Assembly: GCF_001657485.1 (NCBI RefSeq)
Contig: NZ_LXFU01000024.1
Coordinates: forward strand, 62,001 to 126,000
Length of the DNA stretch: 64,000 bases
From: Rhizobium sp. WYCCWR10014
GTDB lineage: Bacteria > Pseudomonadota > Alphaproteobacteria > Rhizobiales > Rhizobiaceae
Reading direction: 5' to 3'
The notes under the pieces were generated by a model. That model saw only the letters and a list, made by a program, of their open reading frames with translations. It had not been told where the DNA came from and did no database searches. Position numbers and translations under genes: made by a program. Below are positions 50,367 through 58,347 of the stretch, one piece after another (the first letter of the stretch is position 1; each line of letters begins with the position of its first letter).

Positions 50367-51050
50367 TTAGGGTCGGCGTTTGACCACCCTCATGTTCATC
50401 TCCGAGCGAAGCGCAAAGCCGTGTGTCTTGTAGAGCGAAATGGCCGACGTGTTCGCCGCATAGGCATGCAGATAGGCGGTGTCGCCGCTCGATGCGATTT
50501 CGCCGGCAACGAAGCGGAAGAGCAGGGTGCCGAGGCCGCGTCCCTGGAAATCGGGATGGGTGCAAAGCCCGCTAAGCTCGATGTAGCCTGTCTGCCGCAT
50601 CCGTTGCCCGGCCATCGCCACCAGGCGGCCTTCGCTCTTGATCCCCCAGAAGCTGCCGAGGCTTTGGGCTCGCAACGTGAACGGCCCGGGTTTGGTCAGT
50701 GTCGCCAAATCAAGCATGTCGGCGGCATCGGCCTCCGTCAGGGGCTGGATGCGTGGATCGGAAATCCGCGCGTGGGGCCGCTCGGCCACCATCTGGACCA
50801 CCGATGCCTCTGTGACGATAGCCAGGCTCGGTGGAATGGCGATCGGGCCGGCTTCGACGAGGATCATGCTCTCCTCCCGCGAAGGCAGGTTCTCCAGGGC
50901 GTCGAGGCTCTCCGGCCTATCGTCTGCGGAGGCCGCGAAGGGTACGATCGACGGCGGGTATCGCCGCGCGTCCTCATTGCCTTCGGCAAGATCGGCATGC
51001 GCGGTCTCCAGTGCGCTCCAGATCGGCCGGTCGAGGATATGTTTCATCAT
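50367..51050 (-). CDS. GNAT family N-acetyltransferase
   Basis: A 227-residue protein whose C-terminal half is a GNAT domain: motif A LCTHPDFQGRGLGTLLFRFV (Q-G-R-G-L-G) and motif B NTSAISLYKTHGFALR. The N-terminal part is a second, degenerate GNAT-like half. AGGAGGAAGG precedes overlapping ATGs. The start overlaps the stop of the MarR gene (ATGA), so it is coupled to that regulator. Substrate unknown. The frame stays open far upstream (to 51500) but that part is the shadow of the MarR gene. Confidence 0.88.
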   Translation of the reverse strand: MMKHILDRPIWSALETAHADLAEGNEDARRYPPSIVPFAASADDRPESLDALENLPSREESMILVEAGPIAIPPSLAIVTEASVVQMVAERPHARISDPRIQPLTEADAADMLDLATLTKPGPFTLRAQSLGSFWGIKSEGRLVAMAGQRMRQTGYIELSGLCTHPDFQGRGLGTLLFRFVAGEIASSGDTAYLHAYAANTSAISLYKTHGFALRSEMNMRVVKRRP

Positions 51051-51547
51051 CCTTCCTCCTTGGTAGTGCTGCGGCGTGCAAGCGGTGCCGCAGCAAGCCC
51101 GTCCTCGATGGCCGCGAGCTGTTCGAGGATCGGCCCGTCGAGATCGCCGCAGAGATCCGCAACGGCGGCAGCGATGCGCGGCCAGATCACCTTCTTTGAA
51201 TGATCGACGAGCTCCTGTCCCTTTTCGGTCAGCGAGACCAGCCTGCGACGCTGATCGTCCGGCGCCGGCTGCATGTCGACGTAACCGAGCTCGAGAAGCT
51301 GGCCGGTGGTTCGCGTTGCGCCGGGCTGGGTGATGCCCACCGCCTGCGCAAGCTCGCCGATCGTCAGTGGCCCAGACCGGTCGATCGCTGCGAGGAATGG
51401 ATATTGGCCCGCCTGAATACCAAGGCCCGCTTCGTCGATGACCTGCTGCGTATCGGCCTGCAGCCTTTCTCCGATGCGCCGCAGCCGGCTGCCCATGCAC
51501 AGAAACCCGAGCGTCCGGACCACATCCTCGACCATGCCGATCTCCAT
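51047..51547 (-). CDS. MarR family transcriptional regulator
   Basis: A 166-residue winged-helix MarR regulator. The DNA-binding helices are LTIGELAQAVGITQPGATRTTGQLLELGYV (residues about 60-90), followed by the wing APDDQRRRLVSLTEKGQEL. It forms an operon with the GNAT gene (ATGA overlap). A palindrome TATAACGTGTTATA at 51563-51576, 16 bases before its start, is the likely operator. Confidence 0.9.
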   Translation of the reverse strand: MEIGMVEDVVRTLGFLCMGSRLRRIGERLQADTQQVIDEAGLGIQAGQYPFLAAIDRSGPLTIGELAQAVGITQPGATRTTGQLLELGYVDMQPAPDDQRRRLVSLTEKGQELVDHSKKVIWPRIAAAVADLCGDLDGPILEQLAAIEDGLAAAPLARRSTTKEEG

Positions 51548-51562
51548 TTGTATTGGGGGTTA

Positions 51563-51576
51563 TATAACGTGTTATA
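51563..51576. promoter_or_regulatory. Candidate MarR operator
   Basis: TATAAC-GT-GTTATA, perfect 6-base arms, AT-rich and 16 bases upstream of the MarR start. It overlaps where the promoter -10 would be, as expected for autorepression. Confidence 0.6.
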
Positions 51577-51651
51577 GATTAAATGGCAATTCTTCTACCA
51601 AGGCGGTCGGCAAAAGAGGCCAGGGCAGGGCAGCACGAGCAAGTGCTTCGA

Positions 51652-52872
51652 TCAGCCCCGCCATTTCCTGGCCATCAGAAACACCGCCAGGACGCAGCTG
51701 AGCAGGCCAAGGGACAATGGCAGGCCCTGATGTCCGATCAGTTGCATCGCCAGCCCTGTCGCCGGCGAGCCGACGATGCCGCCGATGCCCCATACCAAGG
51801 CGAACGCGGCGTTACCGGCGATCAGGGCCTGACCGGTGAAACGCTCGCCGAGTTGGATCAGCGACAGAGTGTAGATCCCGAACGAGACCCCACCCCAGAC
51901 GAAAACCAGCGGCCAGATGAGCCACGTGGCGAAGGCCGACGGCAGCAGCAGGCAGCCGGCAAGGCAAGCCAGGACGCAGAAAAGCATGGTCCGCGTCGAG
52001 CCGAACCGTTCGGCCAAGCGCCCAAGCAAAATCTGCAGCGCGGCATTGCCGGCGATGAAACAGGTGATGAGCGAAGCGATGCGCCCTTCGGCGCTGCCGA
52101 GCGCTGCGCCATAGACCGCGAACAGGGAAAGCAGGATCTGCTCGAAGGCGGCGGCGGTGAAAACCGCAAACAACAGCAGCGGTGCCAGCGCGAAGAAGCG
52201 GCCCACCGATGTTGCCTCGCCTTCACCAGGCGTGTCGGGCAGGCGTGGGACGACCGCAAGCACGACCAGGCCGCAGATAAGGAAGGCCGCAATACCGATC
52301 AGGAAAGGCGGCCAACCCTCAGTGCCGGTGAGCCAGAGCGACAGAGGGCCGATGGCGAAGCCGCCCGAAACGATCGACGAATAGAGTCCCATGATCCGGC
52401 CCCGGCGCGCAGCCGGCGTGATCGTGATCAGCCAGGTCTCGCTGATCACGTAAAGCGGATTGGCGAAGACGCCGAGCAGGAAGCGCAGCGGCATCCAGGT
52501 CCAGACGTCCTGCGCCCAGGCAATCACCATCAGGGTGAGGGCGGCGAGGATCGAACACAGGATCGCCAGCCGCGTCCCGCCCACACGCTGCGACAGCGCC
52601 GGAATAAAGGGTGCCGATAGGATGAAACCCAGCGGCGTCACCGCCGCCGACAGGCCGATCAGGCCCGATGTCGTTCCCTGCCGCTCCAGGATGAAGCTGA
52701 GCAGCGGATAGGTCAGCCCTTGGGCCACGGCGAATACCGTGACGGTCGCGATGATGCCCGCCATCGCAGCCCATGGGATCCGGTCCTCTCGCGGCGATGT
52801 CGTGCCGTGCAAGTGCCGATGCGACAATTCCGCCGATTCCACGCAGGGAATATCGTTCACAGCAACCTCCAT
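51652..52872 (-). CDS. Major facilitator superfamily transporter (YcaD-like)
   Basis: A 406-residue MFS protein with 12 membrane helices. After a 30-residue polar N-terminus come AMAGIIATVTVFAVAQGLTYPLL and the loop 2-3 segment; PAARRGRIMGLYSSIVSGGFAIGP is the A-type motif region typical of this group. The substrate is unknown; drug, sugar or metabolite efflux are all possible. It lies 104 bases upstream of the MarR-GNAT pair on the same strand, with the operator palindrome in the gap, so separate control is likely. Confidence 0.88.
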   Translation of the reverse strand: MEVAVNDIPCVESAELSHRHLHGTTSPREDRIPWAAMAGIIATVTVFAVAQGLTYPLLSFILERQGTTSGLIGLSAAVTPLGFILSAPFIPALSQRVGGTRLAILCSILAALTLMVIAWAQDVWTWMPLRFLLGVFANPLYVISETWLITITPAARRGRIMGLYSSIVSGGFAIGPLSLWLTGTEGWPPFLIGIAAFLICGLVVLAVVPRLPDTPGEGEATSVGRFFALAPLLLFAVFTAAAFEQILLSLFAVYGAALGSAEGRIASLITCFIAGNAALQILLGRLAERFGSTRTMLFCVLACLAGCLLLPSAFATWLIWPLVFVWGGVSFGIYTLSLIQLGERFTGQALIAGNAAFALVWGIGGIVGSPATGLAMQLIGHQGLPLSLGLLSCVLAVFLMARKWRG

Positions 52873-53058
52873 AGGGTTTGAAGGCCGGGGGCCATCTACC
52901 TCAAAGAGGATGAATTCTGCAGTATAGGGTGAGCGTCGTACTTAAGCTTTCCCAAAAAGTTCTCAAAAACTTCCAAACGGACTAAACAGGTCAGCATCGA
53001 ATTCTCAAAAGTCCTCACCACAGCAATTTCAGCCGGACATCATCAGGACCATCAGAAA

Positions 53059-53970
53059 ATGACCGCTTTACCTTCCTTTCTTGGCCTTCCAGATCGCCTC
53101 GCCGATGGTCGCTTGCCCCGAGCGGTCATCTTCGCAGCCACTCACGGCAGCACCTATCCCGGCAAGGACGGTAGCGGCTATGCCCTGGCCGCCGGCGCCA
53201 TCCGCGCTGCGAGCCAGGACGATGCTGCGCTCGTCGAGCACTGGGATTTCGATCTCGGCGGTCCGCTGTTTGACCACAATCCGGTCTGCTGCGTTGACGC
53301 TGGCGACGTTCCAACCATCCTTCATGACAATGCCGGCAACCGAACCCGGATCGAGGCGAGGACGCGCGAGGTCCTGTCAATGCCCGCAGTGCCGATCCTA
53401 GTCGGCGGCGATTGTTCCGTGACCATTCCCTTCATCGCCGGCTTTGCGGACCACGAGCCGGTCTGGATCCTGCAGATCGACGCCCATATCGATTGGCGCG
53501 ACGAGGTGCATGGCGAGCGCCACGGCTATTCGAGCCCGATGCGTCGGGCGAGCGAGATGCCGCATGTCGTCGGCATGGTCCAGGTCGGCCTCCGCAGCGT
53601 CGGCAGCGCACGCCTCGCCGACATCGAAGCGGCGCGGGCCTACGGCAGCCGCTTCGTAACTGCCCGAGAGATTCATGCCGACGGGGCCGAAGCAGCTCTC
53701 CGGCATATTCCGAAAGGAGCGCGGGTCGTCGTCACCCTCGACTGCGACAGCCTCGATCCCAGCATCATGCCGGGCGTGGCGGCGCGTACGCCCGGCGGCC
53801 TGACCTACACTGAGGTGATCGACCTGATCGCGTGCCTCGGCAGGCGGGCCAGAATCGCAGGATTCGACCTTGTCGAGCTCTACCCTCCCGCGGACATAGC
53901 CGGCCTGTCGGCCCTGACCGCCGCGCGCATTCTCGTCAATGCGGTCGGCGCCATCGTCCGGCAAGATTGA
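53059..53970 (+). CDS. Arginase/agmatinase family hydrolase with altered metal ligand
   Basis: A 303-residue ureohydrolase-family enzyme. Manganese ligands are visible at D141-A-H143-I-D145 and in TLDCDSLDPS, plus the Glu in FDLVELYPP. The first motif, normally GGDHS, reads GGDCS, so the His ligand of the first Mn site is Cys119. Agmatinase-like substrate recognition is likely from overall layout, but guanidino or amidino compounds of other kinds are possible. The enzyme may be active with Cys as ligand, or have changed metal use. The ribosome site is weak. Neighbours give no pathway clue. Confidence 0.83.
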   Translation: MTALPSFLGLPDRLADGRLPRAVIFAATHGSTYPGKDGSGYALAAGAIRAASQDDAALVEHWDFDLGGPLFDHNPVCCVDAGDVPTILHDNAGNRTRIEARTREVLSMPAVPILVGGDCSVTIPFIAGFADHEPVWILQIDAHIDWRDEVHGERHGYSSPMRRASEMPHVVGMVQVGLRSVGSARLADIEAARAYGSRFVTAREIHADGAEAALRHIPKGARVVVTLDCDSLDPSIMPGVAARTPGGLTYTEVIDLIACLGRRARIAGFDLVELYPPADIAGLSALTAARILVNAVGAIVRQD

Positions 53971-54022
53971 GACCCTGCTTCCTCTGCGAGCGAGCGGTGC
54001 ATGGTGCGGTGCGTTTTCGCTT

Positions 54023-54691
54023 CTAGGCGACCTTGCCCAGACGAGGCTCTGTCCCGGCCACTAAGCGCCGAATGTTGGTGCGATGCCGGGCAATCACGTA
54101 AATGCCGCCTGCGATCACCAGCAGCCGATAGGGCAGCGGTTGTTCCAAGCCGCAGACGAGAGCGTTGGCCGTCAACGCCGCCAGCATCGAACTCAGGGAA
54201 ACAATCCGGACGGCGGCCAGCGCAACGCCAAAAACCGCCACAGCGCCCAAACCTACGGGCCATGACATCGCCAGCAACACACCGAGCCCCGCGGCAACCG
54301 ACTTGCCTCCGGTAAAATTGAGCCAGACCGAACGGCCATGGCCTAGCAACACGGCAAGTCCCGCCAGGCAAACAGCCCAAGGCTCTAAGATTTGCGGATC
54401 AAACGCTGTCGGTGGCGTGCCCGATGAGACTGTCGAGAACCAAGGGTAAAACCAGCGGGCAAAGATGACTGCTCCTACACCTTTCAGCACATCGATCAGC
54501 AGAACCGCCAATGCAGGCCATTTGCCCAGCGTTCGCAATACATTCGTTGCTCCGGTGGATTTGGAGCCATGCTCCCGGATATCGATGCCCCTGATCAATT
54601 TGCCCGCCAGATAGCCCGAGGGTGTGGAACCGAGGAGATAAGCGATCGCCAATCCAACTGCGCCCGCTATCCAGAAAACCATGGGAGTCAC
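54023..54691 (-). CDS. plsY: Glycerol-3-phosphate acyltransferase PlsY
   Basis: A 222-residue membrane acyltransferase that moves acyl groups from acyl-phosphate to glycerol-3-phosphate, the first step of phospholipid synthesis. Family motifs are LLGSTPSGYLAGKLI, DIREHGSKSTGATNVLRTLGK, and LLGHGRSVWLNFTGGKSVAAGLG. Five membrane helices fit. The GSKSTGATNVLRTLGK form, the RIVSLSSM helix and the HRTNIRRLLAGTEPR-like end (seen as HRTNIRRLVAGTEPR) are closer, in my memory, to cyanobacterial PlsY than to proteobacterial ones. Single gene, divergent from a CadC-like regulator. Confidence 0.88.
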   Translation of the reverse strand: MTPMVFWIAGAVGLAIAYLLGSTPSGYLAGKLIRGIDIREHGSKSTGATNVLRTLGKWPALAVLLIDVLKGVGAVIFARWFYPWFSTVSSGTPPTAFDPQILEPWAVCLAGLAVLLGHGRSVWLNFTGGKSVAAGLGVLLAMSWPVGLGAVAVFGVALAAVRIVSLSSMLAALTANALVCGLEQPLPYRLLVIAGGIYVIARHRTNIRRLVAGTEPRLGKVA

Positions 54692-54831
54692 CTCGACGCT
54701 CTATTTTCAGGCAGTCATTATTTGGTCGTCACCGCCATCAGCCACTGGAACACGATTTCCACTGATCGCGTCCTCGATGCCACGCGGCCTAAGCGGACGA
54801 ACAGTTCCATCCAAGCTTTAAAGACTTTAGG

Positions 54832-56349
54832 ATGCGCCCCATGCAGGGATCGCGCTTTGCCTTTGGTCCGTTTGTGCTTGATCCGGTGGCGGGAACGCTC
54901 CTTCGGAACGATGATCCCGTTGCTGTTGGCCATCGCGGGGTCAAGCTGCTCGCTGCACTCGTTGAACGACCCGGCGAAATTGTCGGCAAAGCCGAACTGA
55001 TGGACGCGGCGTGGCCGGGGATATCAGTCGAGGAAGGCAACCTGACTGTCCAGATCGCCCAGCTGCGCAAGCTGCTTGGTCCGCCCGCCGAGGGCGGTGA
55101 ATGGATCTCCACGGTGCCGCGCGTCGGCTATCGCTTCACCGGCGCCATCAATCAGCTCGGCGGCGTGAAGCGAAAACCTTTGCCGCTGCCCGACAAACCA
55201 TCGATAGCAGTGCTGCCCTTCGTGAATATCAGCAACGATCCCGAGCAGGAATCTTTCGCGGACGGGCTGACTGAAGACCTGATCACCGACCTCTCTAAGA
55301 CGCCGGGCCTGTTCGTCATCGCCCGCAACTCGGCTTTCGCCTACAAGGGCAAGGCGAGGGACGTGCGCGAGATCGCCGAGGAGCTCGGCGTGCGCTACCT
55401 GCTGCAGGGCAGCGCAAGACGCGCAGCGGGACAGGTGCGCATCAACGCCCAACTGGTCGATGCGGCAAGTGGCGATCATCTGTGGGCGGAACGCTTCGAT
55501 CGCAGCCTGGAGGATATCTTTGCCGTTCAGGACGAAGTGACTGGCAAGATCGTCGAGGCGCTGCTCGGCCGGCTGCGCGCACCGCCGCCGCGCAACCGGC
55601 CCAAAAATCTCGAGGCTTACGAACTCTGCGTGCGGGCGCGCCGGCTGATGGATGATACGCCGCAGACGGCCCGGGAAGCGCATCTGATGCTGACGCGCGC
55701 GATTTCCCTCGACCCTGATTATGCCGAGGCCTATCGCTGGCTTGCCATGAACCACTGGATGGGAGAGGTGCATTCCGGTGGACCAACGCAACTCACCCGT
55801 AGCCTTGCTCTGGAGCTGGCGCGCAAGGCTGTGGCGATCGATCCTAACGATGCCGGCTGCCGCTGGATCCTGGCTTACCTGCTTGCCTATGAGCGCAGCT
55901 TTGCCGAAGCGGATGCGGAATTCGCCAGGGCGATCGAGCTCGACGCGAACGAGGCCGACACCTTTGCGGCGCTATCCGACATCGCGGTCCTGGCCGGGCG
56001 GGTCCGGGAGGGCCTCGAACATATCGCCAAGGCCTTCCGGCTGAACCCGTTTCCGGCAAGCTGGTACTATCTGGCGCTCGGCCAGGCGCAATATGCCGCC
56101 GGCCAATACGGAGCCGCCGTCGAGACGCTGCGCAGCGACGAAACCTATCGCACGAGTTCTCGCCGTTTCCTGGCGGCAAGCCTTGCCCAACTTGGCCGGC
56201 TCGACGAGGCGCGCGCCGAGGCCGAACTGTTCCTTGTCGCCAACCCGCATTTTTCAACCCGCCACTGGGCGGAGACCGAGCCGTTCCGCGACGCTCGGAC
56301 GCTTGAGCATTTCGTCGAAGGCTACCGCAAGGCGGGACTTCCGGAGTAA
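54832..56349 (+). CDS. CadC/HilA-type winged-helix regulator with TolB-like and TPR domains
   Basis: A 505-residue protein. Residues 10-105 are an OmpR-type winged helix (KLLAALVERPGEIVGKAELMDAAWPG; RVGYRFTG). Residues 120-270 are a TolB-N/FlgO-like domain (SIAVLPFVNISNDPEQESFADGLTEDLI). The rest is TPR repeats (LDPDYAEAYRWLAMNHW). There is no membrane helix between the parts, unlike CadC. This layout is common in rhizobia, often misnamed adenylate cyclase. The targets are unknown. ATGs at 54832 and 54841 are both possible, the second having AGGA at better spacing. Confidence 0.85.
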   Translation: MRPMQGSRFAFGPFVLDPVAGTLLRNDDPVAVGHRGVKLLAALVERPGEIVGKAELMDAAWPGISVEEGNLTVQIAQLRKLLGPPAEGGEWISTVPRVGYRFTGAINQLGGVKRKPLPLPDKPSIAVLPFVNISNDPEQESFADGLTEDLITDLSKTPGLFVIARNSAFAYKGKARDVREIAEELGVRYLLQGSARRAAGQVRINAQLVDAASGDHLWAERFDRSLEDIFAVQDEVTGKIVEALLGRLRAPPPRNRPKNLEAYELCVRARRLMDDTPQTAREAHLMLTRAISLDPDYAEAYRWLAMNHWMGEVHSGGPTQLTRSLALELARKAVAIDPNDAGCRWILAYLLAYERSFAEADAEFARAIELDANEADTFAALSDIAVLAGRVREGLEHIAKAFRLNPFPASWYYLALGQAQYAAGQYGAAVETLRSDETYRTSSRRFLAASLAQLGRLDEARAEAELFLVANPHFSTRHWAETEPFRDARTLEHFVEGYRKAGLPE

Positions 56350-56377
56350 TGCCCCGCCCCACACAGACGGCCCGAAA

Positions 56378-56911
56378 TTAGATGGTGCCGGGCCGTGGGG
56401 AGGTGGTTGATTGGCTCGCGGCAGACAAGAAATCCTCTTCGGCGGTGGGCAGTTGTCCGTTTGGTGTCAGGTCGTCGACCGCTTTGGGAAGATCGCGCTT
56501 CAGTCGCGCAAGAATCTCTTGATGCGAAAGGCCGGTATTGGCAGCGATCTCGTTGAGAACGTCCGGTCCCAATGCTTCCGCAAGCTGGCCGTCATCGATG
56601 TCCGCATTCGGACCTGGCTTTACCCACGACTCCGCCTTGTCACCGTGACCATTCTGCTGAAACGTCTTCAGCAGATCGCCGAGACCGCCGCTAACGATGC
56701 CGCCGGATGTCAGCCCGCCGAGAAGGCCACCGAGACCGCCTGAACCGCCCAGTCCACCAAGAAGGCCGCCAAGCCCGCCGGGCTGCTGGTTTCCTGCGCC
56801 AGCCTGCTGAGGGTTCTGGATGCCCCGCAGGAGCTCCCCGATCTTGTCTCTGTTTTGGTAGCCGGCAACGGCAAGGACGGCGAGAAGCGCCTTCAATTGA
56901 CCGCTCATCAT
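56378..56911 (-). CDS. YidB-like DUF937 protein with glycine-rich repeat
   Basis: A 177-residue YidB/DUF937 family protein. A short N-terminal helix (LKALLAVLAVAGYQNRDKIGELL) is followed by a Gly/Leu-rich stretch with GGLGGLLGGL repeats (residues about 45-70) and the conserved C-terminal domain (LAEALGPDVLNEIAANTGLSHQEILARL). Function is unknown. AGGAGG precedes the ATGs at 56911 and 56908. The next gene upstream is the 115-residue exported protein, 170 bases away. Confidence 0.85.
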   Translation of the reverse strand: MMSGQLKALLAVLAVAGYQNRDKIGELLRGIQNPQQAGAGNQQPGGLGGLLGGLGGSGGLGGLLGGLTSGGIVSGGLGDLLKTFQQNGHGDKAESWVKPGPNADIDDGQLAEALGPDVLNEIAANTGLSHQEILARLKRDLPKAVDDLTPNGQLPTAEEDFLSAASQSTTSPRPGTI

Positions 56912-57082
56912 GATGAATCCTCCTATGTGCTTAAAGGTGCACGCGACCCAAAGCAGAGCGCTGCATGGGCAGCAATGTCCAAGGTGGCCAAAGGTTCCGC
57001 CGGTTTGAAAGCAAGGCTCGCAACCGCATTCCTTCGACGATCTCGAAGGCCCGGCCGTCCACCTCATTTGCTCACGTCGCGG

Positions 57083-57430
57083 TCAGATTTCCGGGCAGCC
57101 TCGGCGGTTTGCGAAGGTCATTCGTTCCGGTCCGCGGCGTGTCATCCCTTGCACGACAATACTGCGGGGCGACATGCGTACGATCTGCGCCCTTCGAAGT
57201 CCTTCGCCGCGTGCGATGTCGAGAGCATCATCCGGGTCGCATCCGCGGGGTCCGCGCCGATCATATCCGTCATATCGGCCACGATCACGATCTCGATTAC
57301 GGTCGTAAACGCCGACACCACCGGGGCCGAGCCGCAACTCCAAGTCTTGCGCTGCCGCGATCGTCGGCGAGATCGTCAAGCCGCTTATCGCAGCCAAGCC
57401 GACCAGTACGAACTGAAGAGATTTCAGCAT
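57083..57430 (-). CDS. Small exported protein, unknown function
   Basis: A 115-residue protein with signal peptide (residues 1-28, ending TIAAAQD). The mature part has an Arg/Asp/Tyr-rich repeat (DRNRDRDRGRYDGYDRRGPRG) and then a compact domain with two cysteines (CDPDDALDIARGEGLRRAQIV ... NRRGCPEI) probably joined by a disulfide. GGGAGG precedes the ATG. Similar proteins occur widely in Rhizobiales in my memory, but without known function. Confidence 0.78.
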   Translation of the reverse strand: MLKSLQFVLVGLAAISGLTISPTIAAAQDLELRLGPGGVGVYDRNRDRDRGRYDGYDRRGPRGCDPDDALDIARGEGLRRAQIVRMSPRSIVVQGMTRRGPERMTFANRRGCPEI

Positions 57431-57541
57431 GAGTTCCTCCCATGGTCCAATGCTTATCGTAGTGACAACATCGCCATGCGAGATTTGTTCCTTAAGGTAA
57501 GCGGAGTCGGTGCGGACGCCGAACGTATCTTCGTCTCATCG

Positions 57542-57576
57542 AGCGCGTCGCATGAATCCGATCGATGCGACGCGCT
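57542..57576. repeat. Rhizobial-type palindromic repeat, AGCGCGTCGCAT family
   Basis: Twelve-base perfect arms AGCGCGTCGCAT (57542-57553) and ATGCGACGCGCT (57565-57576), 11-base loop. It lies 17 bases beyond the stop of the peroxiredoxin-like gene and may serve as its 3' hairpin; TTAAAA follows on the plus side. I recall this family repeated in Rhizobium genomes. Confidence 0.65.
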
Positions 57577-57592
57577 TAAAAGATCATTTGCT

Positions 57593-58273
57593 TCAAACAG
57601 CCATGTTCGACGCTGCCGACATCACTTCCCGAGGCGCGGGGCCGCCGAACATATGGCGGCCGTCCCCCTCGACTTCCGTGAAACACCAGCGCACGACGCC
57701 ATCCCGATCGAGCAGGAATTCGCCGACGAGCTGGCCTTGGCCGGCGGCTATCATCTGCTTGTCATCCTCGGTGATTTCATAGCCGTCCGCTTTGTCGAGG
57801 AATTCCGACGCCGCCATCGGGTCCATAGGCGCAGGAAGCTCGCCCGGCATGTCGATGCGCATCGACATCACCGTGTTCATGCTGACTTTGCGCGGCCACT
57901 CATTCTCATCTTCGGTGAATTGAAGATTCGGCAGGCCGAAGGCCCTGTGCGATACCCGTTCCGGGTCCGAGGCCGCCAGCAGATTGGGAAGCGGATGGTA
58001 GCGGAAATAGAGGCGGGCGCGGTCGATCGGCGTGTTGACGATGGTCAGGCTATCGATGCCCTTCTCCTGCAATGCATCGGTGAGTTCCGCCATGGCGGCG
58101 ATCTGCCGGCGACAGAAGGGGCAATGCAATCCGCGGAACAACCCGACGAGCACCGGCTTCTGGCCGCGAAAATCGTCGATGGCGACCTTGCCCTGGCGGG
58201 TGATCGCATCCAGCACCACGTTCGGCGCACGATCTCCCGGCTGCAATGGTCTTGCGGCGTGGTTCTCCTGCAT
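57593..58273 (-). CDS. Peroxiredoxin-like (AhpC/TSA) thioredoxin-fold protein
   Basis: A 226-residue protein of the AhpC/TSA superfamily. The fold start LQPGDRAPNVVLD and the active-site segment LVGLFRGLHCPFCRRQIAAM (CPFC near residue 53) are clear. The C-P-F-C pair is more like a redoxin than a typical 1-Cys or 2-Cys peroxiredoxin. It has an insert (about 150-185). GGGAGG precedes the ATG at 58273. It is downstream of the cyclase-AAA-TPR gene by 74 bases on the same strand and could be co-transcribed. Confidence 0.83.
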   Translation of the reverse strand: MQENHAARPLQPGDRAPNVVLDAITRQGKVAIDDFRGQKPVLVGLFRGLHCPFCRRQIAAMAELTDALQEKGIDSLTIVNTPIDRARLYFRYHPLPNLLAASDPERVSHRAFGLPNLQFTEDENEWPRKVSMNTVMSMRIDMPGELPAPMDPMAASEFLDKADGYEITEDDKQMIAAGQGQLVGEFLLDRDGVVRWCFTEVEGDGRHMFGGPAPREVMSAASNMAV

Positions 58274-58347
58274 GTTTCATTCCTCCCTTTATGTTTTTGA
58301 TTTGATTTTCGAAATTGATCCCCGGCGATCACCGCGACGAGGACAGG

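Noticed and set aside
51051..51500. Upstream extension of the GNAT frame to 377 codons
   Set aside because: This part is the other reading frame of the MarR gene; the ribosome site and ATGA overlap place the start at 51050.
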